In this document: positions 25,152 through 34,052 of the stretch, one piece after another
How the letters are laid out: the number at the start of each line of letters is the position of its first letter
How positions within the stretch are numbered: the stretch's first letter is position 1
Assembly (NCBI GenBank): GCA_903828785.1
Contig: CAIKNP010000001.1
Coordinates: forward strand, 62,001 to 126,000
Reading direction: 5' to 3'
Length of the DNA stretch: 64,000 bases
Origin: an uncultured Actinomycetes bacterium
GTDB taxonomy: Bacteria > Actinomycetota > Acidimicrobiia > Acidimicrobiales > RAAP-2
Program-made: the position numbers and the translations under genes
Notes under the pieces: generated by a model
Databases searched by the model: none
The model's input: the letters and a program-made list of their open reading frames with translations, nothing else
Told to the model about the DNA's origin: nothing

Positions 25152-27224
25152 CTACCCAGCGGCGCTTTCGCCGGACTGCGCTCCTAGCACCACTGTCGCC
25201 TCGGGGGCGGCGCCGTGGCGCATCTCTGGTGACAGCCATCGTTGCAGGACGACGAAGAGCTCCTCCGCATGAAATGGTTTGCCCAAGGCGTCGTCGAAGC
25301 CGAGGTCGAGATAGCGCAGCAGTTCTTCGCCCGGCGCCCCGGCGGTCAGCGCAATAATGGGCGTCGACGCGTGGATAGGATCTTCACGGATTCGCCGCGT
25401 CGTTTCGATTCCGTCCATGCGAGGCATTGAAATATCCATCAAAATGACCCCGAAGGGCTGGCTCGCAGCCAGTACCCCTAGGGCCTCAATGCCGTCACCC
25501 GCGACCTCTGACTCAATTCCTTCGAGTTCTAAAATCTCGCTGGCTACATCCTGATTGAAGAGATTGTCTTCCACGATGAGGACTCGCGCACCGCGTAGGG
25601 CCGGAAACGTCCGTGGTGCATTCGAGGTGGGCAGGGACACTGGTGCGGCGCTCGCTTGCACGAGTATCTCTAACAGAAACGAACTGCCACTGCCCAGCTC
25701 TGAAGTGACGTAGATATCGCCGCCCATCAGCTGCGCGAGTCGTCGTGCAATACCCAGTCCCAGTCCCGTCCCACCGTAGATTCGTGCAGTGGACGCATCG
25801 CTTTGATGGTACGGTTCAAAAATTCGCTCAATATTCTCGGGCGAAATACCGACTTCGGTGTCGGCTACCGTAATCAGCAATTGCAGGGAGCTACCCTCGA
25901 GCTGTTTCGAACGCACCCGTAGAGCAATGGATCCACTGGAGGTGAACTTCACCGCATTCGAAGTGAGGTTAATGAGAATTTGTGTAAGACGTTGCTCGTC
26001 ACCGACCACCAAAGGGGGGACCTGCTCATCAATAGCCCACGTGAACACCAGACCTTGCTCGCGAGCCAAGGTCCCCGTCAGCACATCGACACCTTCCAAT
26101 ACTTTGGCCAGATCGAAGCTTTCCTTCTCGAGTTCAATGATGCCTGAGTCAATCTTCGAAAAGTCCAGCGCGTTGTCGACAATTTCCTTCAGCAGGAATC
26201 CGGCCTTCTGCGTTTTGGCGACCAGCTCTTGTTGACGAGCGGTCAGCGTTTCACGGGACAAAAGTTGGTTGTAGCCGAGAACCGCGTTGAGGGGTGTTCG
26301 AATCTCGTGGCTCATGGTCGCCACGAAGTCACTCTTGGCAACGGTGGCCCTCTCAGCAAGGTCTCTAGCCTTCTCGAGATCCACGGTTCGCCGCCGAACT
26401 TCCTCTTCGAGAATCTCCTGGCTCCTGGCTTTCTCTTCGTCCAGGATGTGACGTTTCGTCATGTCCGATTGGACTGACACAAACTGCACCAGTTGCCCCA
26501 ATTCGTCAAAGACGGGACTGATGGTTAACGACACCCAATAAGCGTCTCCCGCTTTGGTGTAATTGAGAATTTCCCGTTGCACCGATACCTGAGCCCGCAG
26601 CGCATCGCCAATCTCGCGCACGATGACGGGGTCGGTGTCGGGCCCCTGGAGCAAGGAGCCCGGCGTCCGCCCGAGCATCTCTTCGAGGCTGTAGCCCGTT
26701 CGGCCCAAGGTCGCTTCATTGCACCACTCAACGAGACCCCGCGCATCGGTGATCACCACTAATGAATCCGTGACCGACGCAACAATTGAAAGACGGGCGA
26801 CCATCTCACGAGAAATCTTCTCCTCGGTAATGTCACGAAGCACGCCGACGACCCGCGCCGAGCGATTAGAAATCATTGAAAAGGTCACCCAGCGTTGTGA
26901 CCCCTCACTCCTTCTCAATTGCAAGGTGTGGGGACTTCGATCCGCCGACATGGGGGCCGTAAGTTGAAGCAGCAGCGGGTGGTCGTCTTCGGCAAAAAAA
27001 TCGAGGAGTGGTCGTCCCCGACTCTCTTGAACGCTCATTCCCGTGATGGTGAACCAGGCCGGATTCATATAGGTCAAACGATCGTTTTCAACCTCAAAAA
27101 TCGCCTCAGCCAACAATTCAATCCGCTCTCGGGAGCGAGCTTCGCTCTCGACCAACGCCTCCATTAAGCGTTGCGTCGCCTCTACTTGCAGGTCGCTGGA
27201 GAACCCTCCCGTCAGGTCAGGCAC
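25152..27224 (-). CDS. Hybrid sensor histidine kinase with two PAS domains and a receiver
   Basis: 690-aa cytoplasmic hybrid kinase without membrane segments. Order: PAS 1 (about 35-135), PAS 2 (about 143-258), coiled coil, HisKA with phospho-acceptor His at about 306 (ATMSHEIRTPLNAVLG), HATPase with N-box NLTSNAVKF and G2 box GGTGLGLGIA, and a C-terminal receiver (VLIVEDN, phospho-Asp in LMDISMPRMDG, Lys in ALGKPF). PAS 2 has LOV-like text (LLQGPDTDP) but lacks the flavin-binding cysteine. The first ATP-lid motif reads DTEVG where DxGxG is expected. No DNA-binding response regulator is adjacent, so its output partner is outside the window. Confidence 0.92.
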   Translation of the reverse strand: MPDLTGGFSSDLQVEATQRLMEALVESEARSRERIELLAEAIFEVENDRLTYMNPAWFTITGMSVQESRGRPLLDFFAEDDHPLLLQLTAPMSADRSPHTLQLRRSEGSQRWVTFSMISNRSARVVGVLRDITEEKISREMVARLSIVASVTDSLVVITDARGLVEWCNEATLGRTGYSLEEMLGRTPGSLLQGPDTDPVIVREIGDALRAQVSVQREILNYTKAGDAYWVSLTISPVFDELGQLVQFVSVQSDMTKRHILDEEKARSQEILEEEVRRRTVDLEKARDLAERATVAKSDFVATMSHEIRTPLNAVLGYNQLLSRETLTARQQELVAKTQKAGFLLKEIVDNALDFSKIDSGIIELEKESFDLAKVLEGVDVLTGTLAREQGLVFTWAIDEQVPPLVVGDEQRLTQILINLTSNAVKFTSSGSIALRVRSKQLEGSSLQLLITVADTEVGISPENIERIFEPYHQSDASTARIYGGTGLGLGIARRLAQLMGGDIYVTSELGSGSSFLLEILVQASAAPVSLPTSNAPRTFPALRGARVLIVEDNLFNQDVASEILELEGIESEVAGDGIEALGVLAASQPFGVILMDISMPRMDGIETTRRIREDPIHASTPIIALTAGAPGEELLRYLDLGFDDALGKPFHAEELFVVLQRWLSPEMRHGAAPEATVVLGAQSGESAAG

Positions 27225-27238
27225 GGCCGCTCATTCTC

Positions 27239-27754
27239 TCAGGAGCTAACTGGTTGGCGCAGTTCAGTCGCAAATTCTTCGGCGGTGATGGTGCGGGCGT
27301 AGAGGGGGAAGACGCTGGAGCAGTAGAAGTCTTGCTCCAGGGCGGTACGTGCTGACGAGCAGTCCGAGATAATTAAGACATCGAACCCGCGTTCGTAAGC
27401 GGCTCGCCCAGTTGAATCAATGCAGAGTGAGGTGACCATGCCGCACACCAGCACGTGACGAATGCCACGACTGCGCAAAACCTCGTCCAAGGGGGTTGTC
27501 GCAAAGGCATTAAAGCCGACCTTGCCATCCACGTACATGATCCGGTCCCCGAATTCAGCAAACTCGGGGATATTCTCGGCGCCGACAGTACCCTCGGCAA
27601 AAGCCCCCACTTCCTTCATTGTGTTGAGAATACCTACGGGTTCGGCCATTGCTCGATAGGTGGAGGACAAGACAATGGGCGTGGCGACAAACAAAACGTC
27701 AGTGTCTCGCAGCTCTCGGAGCAGATTCAGCGTGGTGGCCAGAACATCACTCAC
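27239..27754 (-). CDS. Isochorismatase-family cysteine hydrolase, N-terminus interrupted by a stop codon
   Basis: 171-aa open frame covering most of an isochorismatase-like (cysteine hydrolase) fold, with the catalytic Lys region GKVGFNAF and the nucleophile in GMVTSLCIDSTGRAAYERGF. The GTG at 27754 is not a natural family start. The same frame continues upstream with typical first-strand text VGFQNDYFAEDGIVRGVIE, reaching an in-frame TAG at 27824-27826. Beyond it lie nine more codons up to an ATG at 27853 with a GGGAG ribosome-binding site. The true gene was therefore probably 27239-27853 and is broken by one nonsense codon, unless that base is an assembly error. It ends 14 bp before the histidine kinase start. 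Confidence 0.7.
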   Translation of the reverse strand: MSDVLATTLNLLRELRDTDVLFVATPIVLSSTYRAMAEPVGILNTMKEVGAFAEGTVGAENIPEFAEFGDRIMYVDGKVGFNAFATTPLDEVLRSRGIRHVLVCGMVTSLCIDSTGRAAYERGFDVLIISDCSSARTALEQDFYCSSVFPLYARTITAEEFATELRQPVSS

Positions 27755-28021
27755 GGCGCCGGGTGTTTCAATAACCCCTCGAACGATGCCATCTTCGGCG
27801 AAATAGTCGTTTTGAAAACCAACCTAAATAATTGCACACTCACTGCTTTTCATACGCTCCCTATTCTTTCAACCGCACTTGCTCGTACCCTACTCCACGC
27901 GCCTAGGAAGCACGCTTGCGGGAGGGTCGTGTGATTGCTGATAACCCCACTCCGCCAGGTATTGCGACCACCGCCCCAGCGTGGGGCGACTACCCTCAAC
28001 AACAGCGATGCGTGACTGAAT

Positions 28022-28513
28022 TCAGTTGATTGATTCCGCCAAAGATTTGATGCCTTCAAGCGTCGCCGTCATATTGCTCTGCCACAGCGCCAAGCGACCG
28101 GCCACGATTTCTTCTTCGCGGTCAGGATTCGCAGACACGGCGCGACTCACGCCGGACTCTCCTCGACCAAGAGTGGCGACGAAGGTCAAGCGCGTGCGGT
28201 CACCCTCGCGGTGCAAACTGAAGGACCAGATGGCGAGGGGCTCGTTCACCTCACCGACCACGAAGGTAAAGAGGTTATCGGGAATCCAAGCGGTCACCGT
28301 GCTCGTCGTGGTCCACGAGTTATCGCCTCGATGGTTACGGCCGACGAAGGTTGATCCCACGCCGTGGGGCCCTTCGTCAGTCCAGTCTGCGCCATCAAAC
28401 TCTTGCGAAAAAGAGGCGGGCGCGTTGATGTCATCAACCACTGACCACACGGCCGCGAGAGGGGCTTCGATAGTAGTGGAGACCGCGACGCACGGGAAGT
28501 CGAATAGTTTCAT
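28022..28513 (-). CDS. SRPBCC (START/Bet v 1-like) superfamily protein
   Basis: 163-aa protein with the polyketide-cyclase/dehydrase type ligand-binding fold. The opening VAVSTTIEAPLAAVWSVVDDIN is the usual first strand and helix, followed by a beta-sheet and a long C-terminal helix (ALWQSNMTATLEGIKSL). Ligand unknown. The ATG at 28513 has TAGTAT exactly six bases upstream and no ribosome-binding site (leaderless type). It reads away from serA on the same strand and stands alone. Confidence 0.85.
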   Translation of the reverse strand: MKLFDFPCVAVSTTIEAPLAAVWSVVDDINAPASFSQEFDGADWTDEGPHGVGSTFVGRNHRGDNSWTTTSTVTAWIPDNLFTFVVGEVNEPLAIWSFSLHREGDRTRLTFVATLGRGESGVSRAVSANPDREEEIVAGRLALWQSNMTATLEGIKSLAESIN

Positions 28514-28807
28514 ATTCTCATACTAGGCAGTACTACCGGTCGCGTCTTTAGCGTTCACCAAGAGCGCTTGCCAGCCGGTCCTCTCGAAACGAGGTGCGGA
28601 AGTTTCTGACGAATTCACCGAGCTCGAGGGAGCGCCGAAGGGGAGTTCACCCAGTCAAGAATGAGCCGCGCGACACTCCTCCGTGTGAACCATCGAGCAG
28701 AGGCCCAGAAGTGGCGAAGTTTGAACACGGGCTCCACTGAGTCAAACCGTCCACCGCCACCGGGAGTCCAAACACACCCGAGCTCGGCCCCTGCGAAAGA
28801 CGAGGAG
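28514..28807. other. 294-bp stretch without a convincing gene
   Basis: Between the SRPBCC promoter and the end of serA. Two weak minus-strand frames exist. One of 68 codons (28615-28821) overlaps serA's end and has shadow-like composition. The other, ending near 28549, has a protein-like tail (ELGEFVRNFRTSF) but is only ~33 codons long between stops and has no start; it could be the remnant of a lost gene. The TAGTAT element at 28520-28525 serves the SRPBCC gene. Nothing else is recognised. Confidence 0.5.
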
Positions 28808-30382
28808 CTAGCGCAGCGCAATGACGTGAATGCCTAAAATTCCGTCATCCGACCGCAGGTCTTCAACGACGTTGGCGGGTGTCGGCGTACTCGTCGACAA
28901 GACCATGAGAGCGGAACGCGACTTGCGGTCGGGGCCCACCGCCATCGCGTCAATGGAAATGCCAGCGTTGCCGAGGGCTACCCCGACCCGGCCAATCATC
29001 CCGGGCTGGTCGTCATTGCGCACCACCAGCATGGTGGTCGCCGGTGGAATCTCAACCGTGTGACCGTCAACGTTCACAATGCGGATTTCCACCCGCTCAC
29101 CAATGCTCATCAGGGTGCCCGACACCGAATGGTCGCCGGAGCGAACCGTAATCATGTTCACGTACTCCGCCGAGTCACGGTTGGAGAGCTCCTGGACAGT
29201 GATGCCGTGCTCGCTCGCCATTTGGGGAACATTCACGAAGGAAGCGCTCTCGTGTCCGGTCGCGACGAAGAGACCCTTCATTGCGCACAGGGTCAGAATC
29301 TTGGTACCGGCGCCCGCCAGTTCGCCGTCGTATTGAACCTCGAGGTCAGCCGGCTCCCCATCAAGCAAACCACCAATGAATCGACCAAGGATCTCCGCCA
29401 GCCCCATGAATGGGCGAACGGAGTTCGACACCTCGCCGGCGGACACGTTGACCGCGAAGGGAACGAAGTCACCCGAGAGCGCCAACTCCACTTGCTCGGC
29501 AATAGTGATTCCCGCCTTGTCCTGGGCCTCGACGGTTGAGGCGCCGAGGTGGGGCACGACCACCACCGAGGGGAGGTCGAAGAGCGGCGACTGCGTCGTC
29601 GGCTCCTTCTCAAAAACGTCGAGCGCCGCACCCTGCACGTGCCCTGAGCGAATAGCGTCCGCCAAGTCGTTTTCGTTCACGATGCCGCCACGCGCCACGT
29701 TGATGATACGGACGCCGGGTTTGCAACGCGCCAACGACTCGGCGTTAAGGAGATTGGTCGTCTCCTTCGTCTTGGGCAGGTGAATGGTAATGAAGTCGGA
29801 GCGCTCGAGGAGCTCGTCAAGCGACATCTTGCTCACGCCCATGTGGCGAGCTCGGTCGTCAGAAATGTAAGGGTCGTAGGCCACGATCTTCATGCCGAAG
29901 GCCATCGCGCGTTGCGTGACCAGAGCGCCAATCTTGCCCAAGCCAATGACCCCGAGGGTCTTGCCGTGGAGTTCGACTCCCTCCCACTTGGAGCGCTCCC
30001 ACTTGCCGTTCTTCAGCGCCGAGTGGGCTTGGGGGATGTTACGAGCTTGCGCCAAAATGAGAGCCATTGTTTGTTCGGCAGCGGAGAGAATGTTGCTGAC
30101 GGGGGCGTTGACCACCATGACCCCGAGTTCGGTGGCGCGGGCCACGTCAACGTTGTCCAGACCAATGCCCGCTCGGCCCACGACGATCAAGTCGCGCCCC
30201 GCTTCGAGCACGGCCGCCGTGACCTGGGTCGCGGAACGAATAATCAACGCTTGCGCCCCGACAACAGACTCGAGCAATTGCTCGGGCGAAAGCTCCGTCT
30301 GGACGTCGACCTCATGACCAGCGTCACGCAGCGCCTGTAGTCCAGACGCGGCGATGGTTTCGGTGACGAGAACTCGAGACAT
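28808..30382 (-). CDS. serA: D-3-phosphoglycerate dehydrogenase
   Basis: 524-aa enzyme for the first step of serine synthesis, of the long actinobacterial type. Domains: substrate and NAD-binding domains (GVIGLGKIGALV), catalytic Arg in NVARGGIVNE, Glu in VFEKEP, His in VVPHLGAST, then an intervening domain (about 320-450) and a C-terminal ACT domain (MLVVRNDDQPGMIGRVG) for serine feedback. The ATG at 30382 begins MSRVLVTE and has GAAAGGG upstream. Followed upstream, after 51 bp, by an aspartate-type aminotransferase on the same strand, with serC divergent from it. Confidence 0.96.
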   Translation of the reverse strand: MSRVLVTETIAASGLQALRDAGHEVDVQTELSPEQLLESVVGAQALIIRSATQVTAAVLEAGRDLIVVGRAGIGLDNVDVARATELGVMVVNAPVSNILSAAEQTMALILAQARNIPQAHSALKNGKWERSKWEGVELHGKTLGVIGLGKIGALVTQRAMAFGMKIVAYDPYISDDRARHMGVSKMSLDELLERSDFITIHLPKTKETTNLLNAESLARCKPGVRIINVARGGIVNENDLADAIRSGHVQGAALDVFEKEPTTQSPLFDLPSVVVVPHLGASTVEAQDKAGITIAEQVELALSGDFVPFAVNVSAGEVSNSVRPFMGLAEILGRFIGGLLDGEPADLEVQYDGELAGAGTKILTLCAMKGLFVATGHESASFVNVPQMASEHGITVQELSNRDSAEYVNMITVRSGDHSVSGTLMSIGERVEIRIVNVDGHTVEIPPATTMLVVRNDDQPGMIGRVGVALGNAGISIDAMAVGPDRKSRSALMVLSTSTPTPANVVEDLRSDDGILGIHVIALR

Positions 30383-30433
30383 GGGGGGCCCTTTCAATTG
30401 TTGACTACAAGACTAAACAATTCCCGCGCGGTT

Positions 30434-31633
30434 TCAACCGGCGGCGACCAGCGCCGCCAGTCGCTCAATTCCCTCAATGAGGGGTGCGTCGCCCAACGCG
30501 TACGAAAAGCGAAAGAAACCCGGTGCGCCGAAGGCCTCGCCGGGCACCACGGCAATTTTGATGGAGTCCAAGAGATACGCGGCGAGTTCATTCGAGGTGG
30601 TGGAAACCTGCCCGCCGAGTGAACGGCCGAGAAGACCCTGCACATTGGGGAAGCAGTAAAAAGCACCCTCGGGAGTGGGGCACGATACGCCATCGATGGC
30701 GTTCAGCATTTCGACCATACTCTTTCGTCGCCGGTCGAAGGCTTCGCGCATGCGATAGACGGCATCAAGACCGCCGTTCAGGGCCGCCACTGCGGCGCGC
30801 TGGGCAATATTGGAAATATTCGACGTGGTCTGTGATTGGTAGTTAATGGCTGCCTCCATGACGTCTGGTGGCCCGATCATCCACCCAATGCGCCAGCCAG
30901 TCATCGCGTACGTCTTCGCCACGCCGTTGACCACCACCCAGCGGTCGCCCAGTTCCGGGCTCACCACCGGCAGTGACACGTGCTCGGCACTTCCGTAGGT
31001 GAGGTGTTCGTAAATTTCGTCCGCCATCACCCAAATGTCGTTGGCCGCAGCCCAGGCTCCGATAGCCGCTACGTCATCGGGCGCCACCACGGCTCCGGTG
31101 GGATTCGAGGGCGAAACGAAGACCAGGAGCTTGGTCTTTGGCGTTCGTACTCGCTCGAGATCCTCGACGGTCACGCGAAAGCCGTTGGCTTCGCTCGTCA
31201 TTACCGGCACGGGGATTCCGCCGGCGAGGTAGACCGCTTCGGGGTAGGTGGTCCAGTAGGGAGCGGGAATTATGACCTCGTCACCGGGGTTGATTAAGGT
31301 CATGAAGGTGGTCGCCACGGCGTGCTTGCCACCGTTGGTCACGAGCACCTGGCTGGGCGCGATCGTCAGGCCCGAATCGCGCTGGGTCTTGGTGGCTACT
31401 GCTTCGCGAAGTTCGGGAATACCCGCCGTCGGGGTGTACTTATAGTTCGCGGGGTTCGAACAAGCGGCAATTGCCGCCTCGACAATGTGGGCAGGAGTAG
31501 CGAAATCGGGCTCACCCGCTCCGTAGCCAATTACCGGTTCGCCCGCCGCCTTAAGGGCTTTGGCCTTGGCGTCAACCGCCAAGGTGGCTGAGGGCGCGAG
31601 GCCACCTAAAAGGTCGCTAACTCTCGAACGCAT
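30434..31633 (-). CDS. aspC: Class I aminotransferase, aspartate aminotransferase type
   Basis: 399-aa PLP enzyme of aminotransferase subgroup I-beta. Seen: [37 protein letters not shown], the PLP lysine in [14 protein letters not shown], and the C-terminal RFSYALGD substrate Arg. These fit aspartate/prephenate aminotransferases. The ATG at 31633 has GGAG six bases upstream; an ATG at 31645 is also in frame. It is divergent from serC with about 35 bp between starts, so this pair shares control signals, and it lies directly upstream of serA. Confidence 0.92.
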   Translation of the reverse strand: MRSRVSDLLGGLAPSATLAVDAKAKALKAAGEPVIGYGAGEPDFATPAHIVEAAIAACSNPANYKYTPTAGIPELREAVATKTQRDSGLTIAPSQVLVTNGGKHAVATTFMTLINPGDEVIIPAPYWTTYPEAVYLAGGIPVPVMTSEANGFRVTVEDLERVRTPKTKLLVFVSPSNPTGAVVAPDDVAAIGAWAAANDIWVMADEIYEHLTYGSAEHVSLPVVSPELGDRWVVVNGVAKTYAMTGWRIGWMIGPPDVMEAAINYQSQTTSNISNIAQRAAVAALNGGLDAVYRMREAFDRRRKSMVEMLNAIDGVSCPTPEGAFYCFPNVQGLLGRSLGGQVSTTSNELAAYLLDSIKIAVVPGEAFGAPGFFRFSYALGDAPLIEGIERLAALVAAG

Positions 31634-31668
31634 CCATGGCTCCATTTCAGTCCGTAATGTATAAGTCT

Positions 31669-32790
31669 ATGACTTCCCCCGAATCCATCATCATCCCTGC
31701 CCACCTCCTGCCTCGCGACGGACGCTTCGGCGCCGGACCATCGAAGGTGCGCGCCGCTCAACTCGACGCGCTGGTCGCCGATGCCCCCACTTACATGGGT
31801 ACCTCGCACCGCCAAAGTCGGGTGAAGAACAAAGTTGGCGAGGTTCGTGACGGACTACGGACCCTCTTCACCTTGCCCGAGGGATACGAGGTGCTCTTGG
31901 GCAATGGTGGCACCACCGCCTTCTGGGACGCCGCTACTTTCCACCTCATCGAGTCCCGTTCGCAGCACCTCAATTTTGGTGAATTCTCATCGAAGTTCAC
32001 GACGGCGGCCACGCTCGCTCCGCACATCGGAACGCCCGAAGTCATCAGCAGCGAACCCGGTACGCACCCCTCGCCCGTGACGAGAGACGACGTCGACCTC
32101 TACGCCTTCACCCACAATGAGACGAGCACCGGCGTCCAGATGGCTATTCGTCGACCCGAGAATGCCACCGGCCTCGTCGCCGTCGACGCAACGTCGGCCG
32201 CTGGTGGTCTCTTGGTAGACCCGAAGCAATTCGACTGCTACTACTTCGCCCCGCAGAAGTCGTTCGCCTCCGACGGTGGGCTCTGGCTGGCGCTGTGCTC
32301 ACCGCTGGCGATCGAGCGCATTGAGCGTTTGGCCGCCTCGAGTCGCTGGACGCCCGAGTTTTTGAATCTGAAGACGGCACTCGACAACAGTCGCCTCAAT
32401 CAGACCTACAACACTCCCGCCCTCGCGACCATTCACTTGCTGGCCTCGCAAATTAACTGGTTCAATGAGAACGGTGGCCTCGCGTTTTCTGCCGGTCGAT
32501 CCTCGCGCAGCGCAGAGATCCTCTACACCTGGGCCGAAGAGTCTGACTTCGCGACGCCCTTCGTGCGTAACGCCAGTGAGCGCAGCCAGGTCATTGGCAC
32601 TATTGACTTCGCCGAAGATATTGACGCAAGTGTCATCGCCAAGGTCTTGCGGGCCAACGGCGTGGTCGACACCGAGCCCTACCGCAAGCTGGGTCGCAAC
32701 CAACTGCGCATTGCGATGTTCCCCGCCGTTGACCCCGAGGACGTCGCAAGCCTGTGCGCCTCGATCAACTACATCGTTGGTTCGCTGTAA
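31669..32790 (+). CDS. serC: Phosphoserine aminotransferase, Mycobacterium type
   Basis: 373-aa class V PLP aminotransferase, second step of serine synthesis. Text is close to the mycobacterial SerC group: PRDGRFGAGPSKVR, MGTSHRQSRVKN, LGNGGTTAFWDAA, THNETSTGV, and PLP lysine in FAPQKSFASDGGLW. The ATG at 31669 starts the conserved part (an ATG at 31636 would overlap the divergent aminotransferase start). TAATGT eight bases and TATAAG three bases upstream with no ribosome-binding site suggest a near-leaderless mRNA. Confidence 0.94.
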   Translation: MTSPESIIIPAHLLPRDGRFGAGPSKVRAAQLDALVADAPTYMGTSHRQSRVKNKVGEVRDGLRTLFTLPEGYEVLLGNGGTTAFWDAATFHLIESRSQHLNFGEFSSKFTTAATLAPHIGTPEVISSEPGTHPSPVTRDDVDLYAFTHNETSTGVQMAIRRPENATGLVAVDATSAAGGLLVDPKQFDCYYFAPQKSFASDGGLWLALCSPLAIERIERLAASSRWTPEFLNLKTALDNSRLNQTYNTPALATIHLLASQINWFNENGGLAFSAGRSSRSAEILYTWAEESDFATPFVRNASERSQVIGTIDFAEDIDASVIAKVLRANGVVDTEPYRKLGRNQLRIAMFPAVDPEDVASLCASINYIVGSL

Positions 32791-32877
32791 CTCGAAGAGC
32801 GAATGAACAAACGTGGTCTGGGCCCCGCCCACGCCGCCCTACGATAGAAAGCATCATTCATGCAAGGAGCTCCAAGC

Positions 32878-33975
32878 GTGCCTCGTTTTCCAGATTTTTC
32901 CATTCCCGCCATGGTCGAAACGCCGGCGGTGTGCATTGATATTGAGCGCATGGAAGCCAATATTCGACGTATGTCGACCGGGCTCGCTTCGCAGGGAGTG
33001 GCCTTCCGGCCGCACGTTAAGAGTCACAAGAGTTTGCAGGTGGCCCGGCGACAGATTGAGGCCGGAGCCGTAGGTCTGACCACCGCCACCATTGGAGAAG
33101 CGGAAGTCTTCGTCAACGGCGGCTTTGACAACGTCTTCATCGCCTACCCACTGTGGCTCACCGCCGCTAAGGCTGCGCGCATCGCCGCGATGCTTAAGAA
33201 AGCTCGAGTTGCCATAGGCGTTAGTTCGCTCGACGTCGCGCAGCACCTGGTGACCTTGGCCGCTGTTCTCGAAGGCCTGGAACTCCTCATTGAGGTAGAC
33301 AGCGGCGAAAAGCGCACGGGCATTGTCGATCCCCACGACGCTGTCGCAATTGCCGATGTTCTCACCGCTGCGGGCTACGCGCTGACGGGAGTCTTCACCC
33401 ACGGCGGCCACTCCTACGCCGGCATCGACGCAGTGGCCGAGGCGGCCGAAGATGAGTCTCGCACCCTCAGCGCCACCGTCGCCGCCCTACACGACGCGGG
33501 CTACGACCTCACTACCTTGAGCGCGGGATCAACGCCAACGGCCAGCACGCCGATGGCGGGTATCACTGAAGAACGACCCGGTACCTTCGTCTTCGGCGAC
33601 CGACAGCAGGTTGCGCTCGGTGCGCATCCCGCTGAAAGTGTCGCGCTCTACGTCGTGGCGACAGTGGTGCAGTCCTCGCCCGAACAGTTCATCCTCGACG
33701 CGGGTGGCAAGGTGTTCACCAAGGACTCCCCCAAGACCGTGGAAGGTTTCGGAGCCCTTCCCCACTATCCGCAAGCCGTCGTGGAAAAGCTCTACGACCA
33801 CCACGCAGTCGTGGCGACCCGGGGCGGGGCGTACCCCGCGGTTGGCGAGCGAGTGGCGGTCATCCCCAATCACGTCTGCCCCGTTTCTAATCTGACGAAC
33901 GAATTCATCATTGTGGACCCCGCCGGCGTCGAGATTGACCGCTGGCCGGTGGACGCGGCAATACGAAACCGCTAG
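32878..33975 (+). CDS. D-threonine aldolase / D-serine dehydratase-like PLP enzyme
   Basis: 365-aa fold-type III (alanine racemase-like barrel) PLP enzyme. Seen: PAVCIDIERMEANI, the PLP lysine in FRPHVKSHKS, EVDSGEKRTGI, TLSAGSTPT (phosphate binding), and the metal site HVC in IPNHVCPVSNL near the C-terminus, characteristic of metal-activated D-threonine aldolases and D-serine dehydratases. Exact substrate cannot be set from sequence. GTG at 32878 is preferred because AAGGAG lies eight bases upstream; ATG at 32860 lacks a site. It follows serC by 87 bp, compatible with serine/threonine catabolism. Confidence 0.88.
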   Translation: MPRFPDFSIPAMVETPAVCIDIERMEANIRRMSTGLASQGVAFRPHVKSHKSLQVARRQIEAGAVGLTTATIGEAEVFVNGGFDNVFIAYPLWLTAAKAARIAAMLKKARVAIGVSSLDVAQHLVTLAAVLEGLELLIEVDSGEKRTGIVDPHDAVAIADVLTAAGYALTGVFTHGGHSYAGIDAVAEAAEDESRTLSATVAALHDAGYDLTTLSAGSTPTASTPMAGITEERPGTFVFGDRQQVALGAHPAESVALYVVATVVQSSPEQFILDAGGKVFTKDSPKTVEGFGALPHYPQAVVEKLYDHHAVVATRGGAYPAVGERVAVIPNHVCPVSNLTNEFIIVDPAGVEIDRWPVDAAIRNR

Positions 33976-34052
33976 ACCCACCAGTCTCGCGTCGATTACG
34001 TAGCTGACGAGTTCTGGGGTGGTACCCGGAATCTTCTCGCTACGCTGGCTCC

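Noticed and set aside
27854-28021. Possible additional gene upstream of the isochorismatase-like gene
   Set aside because: Only short frames; the stretch more likely holds the promoter of that gene, though no clean -35/-10 pair was found.
28615-28821. 68-codon minus-strand frame next to serA
   Set aside because: Overlaps the serA end, no start signals, no conserved-looking text.
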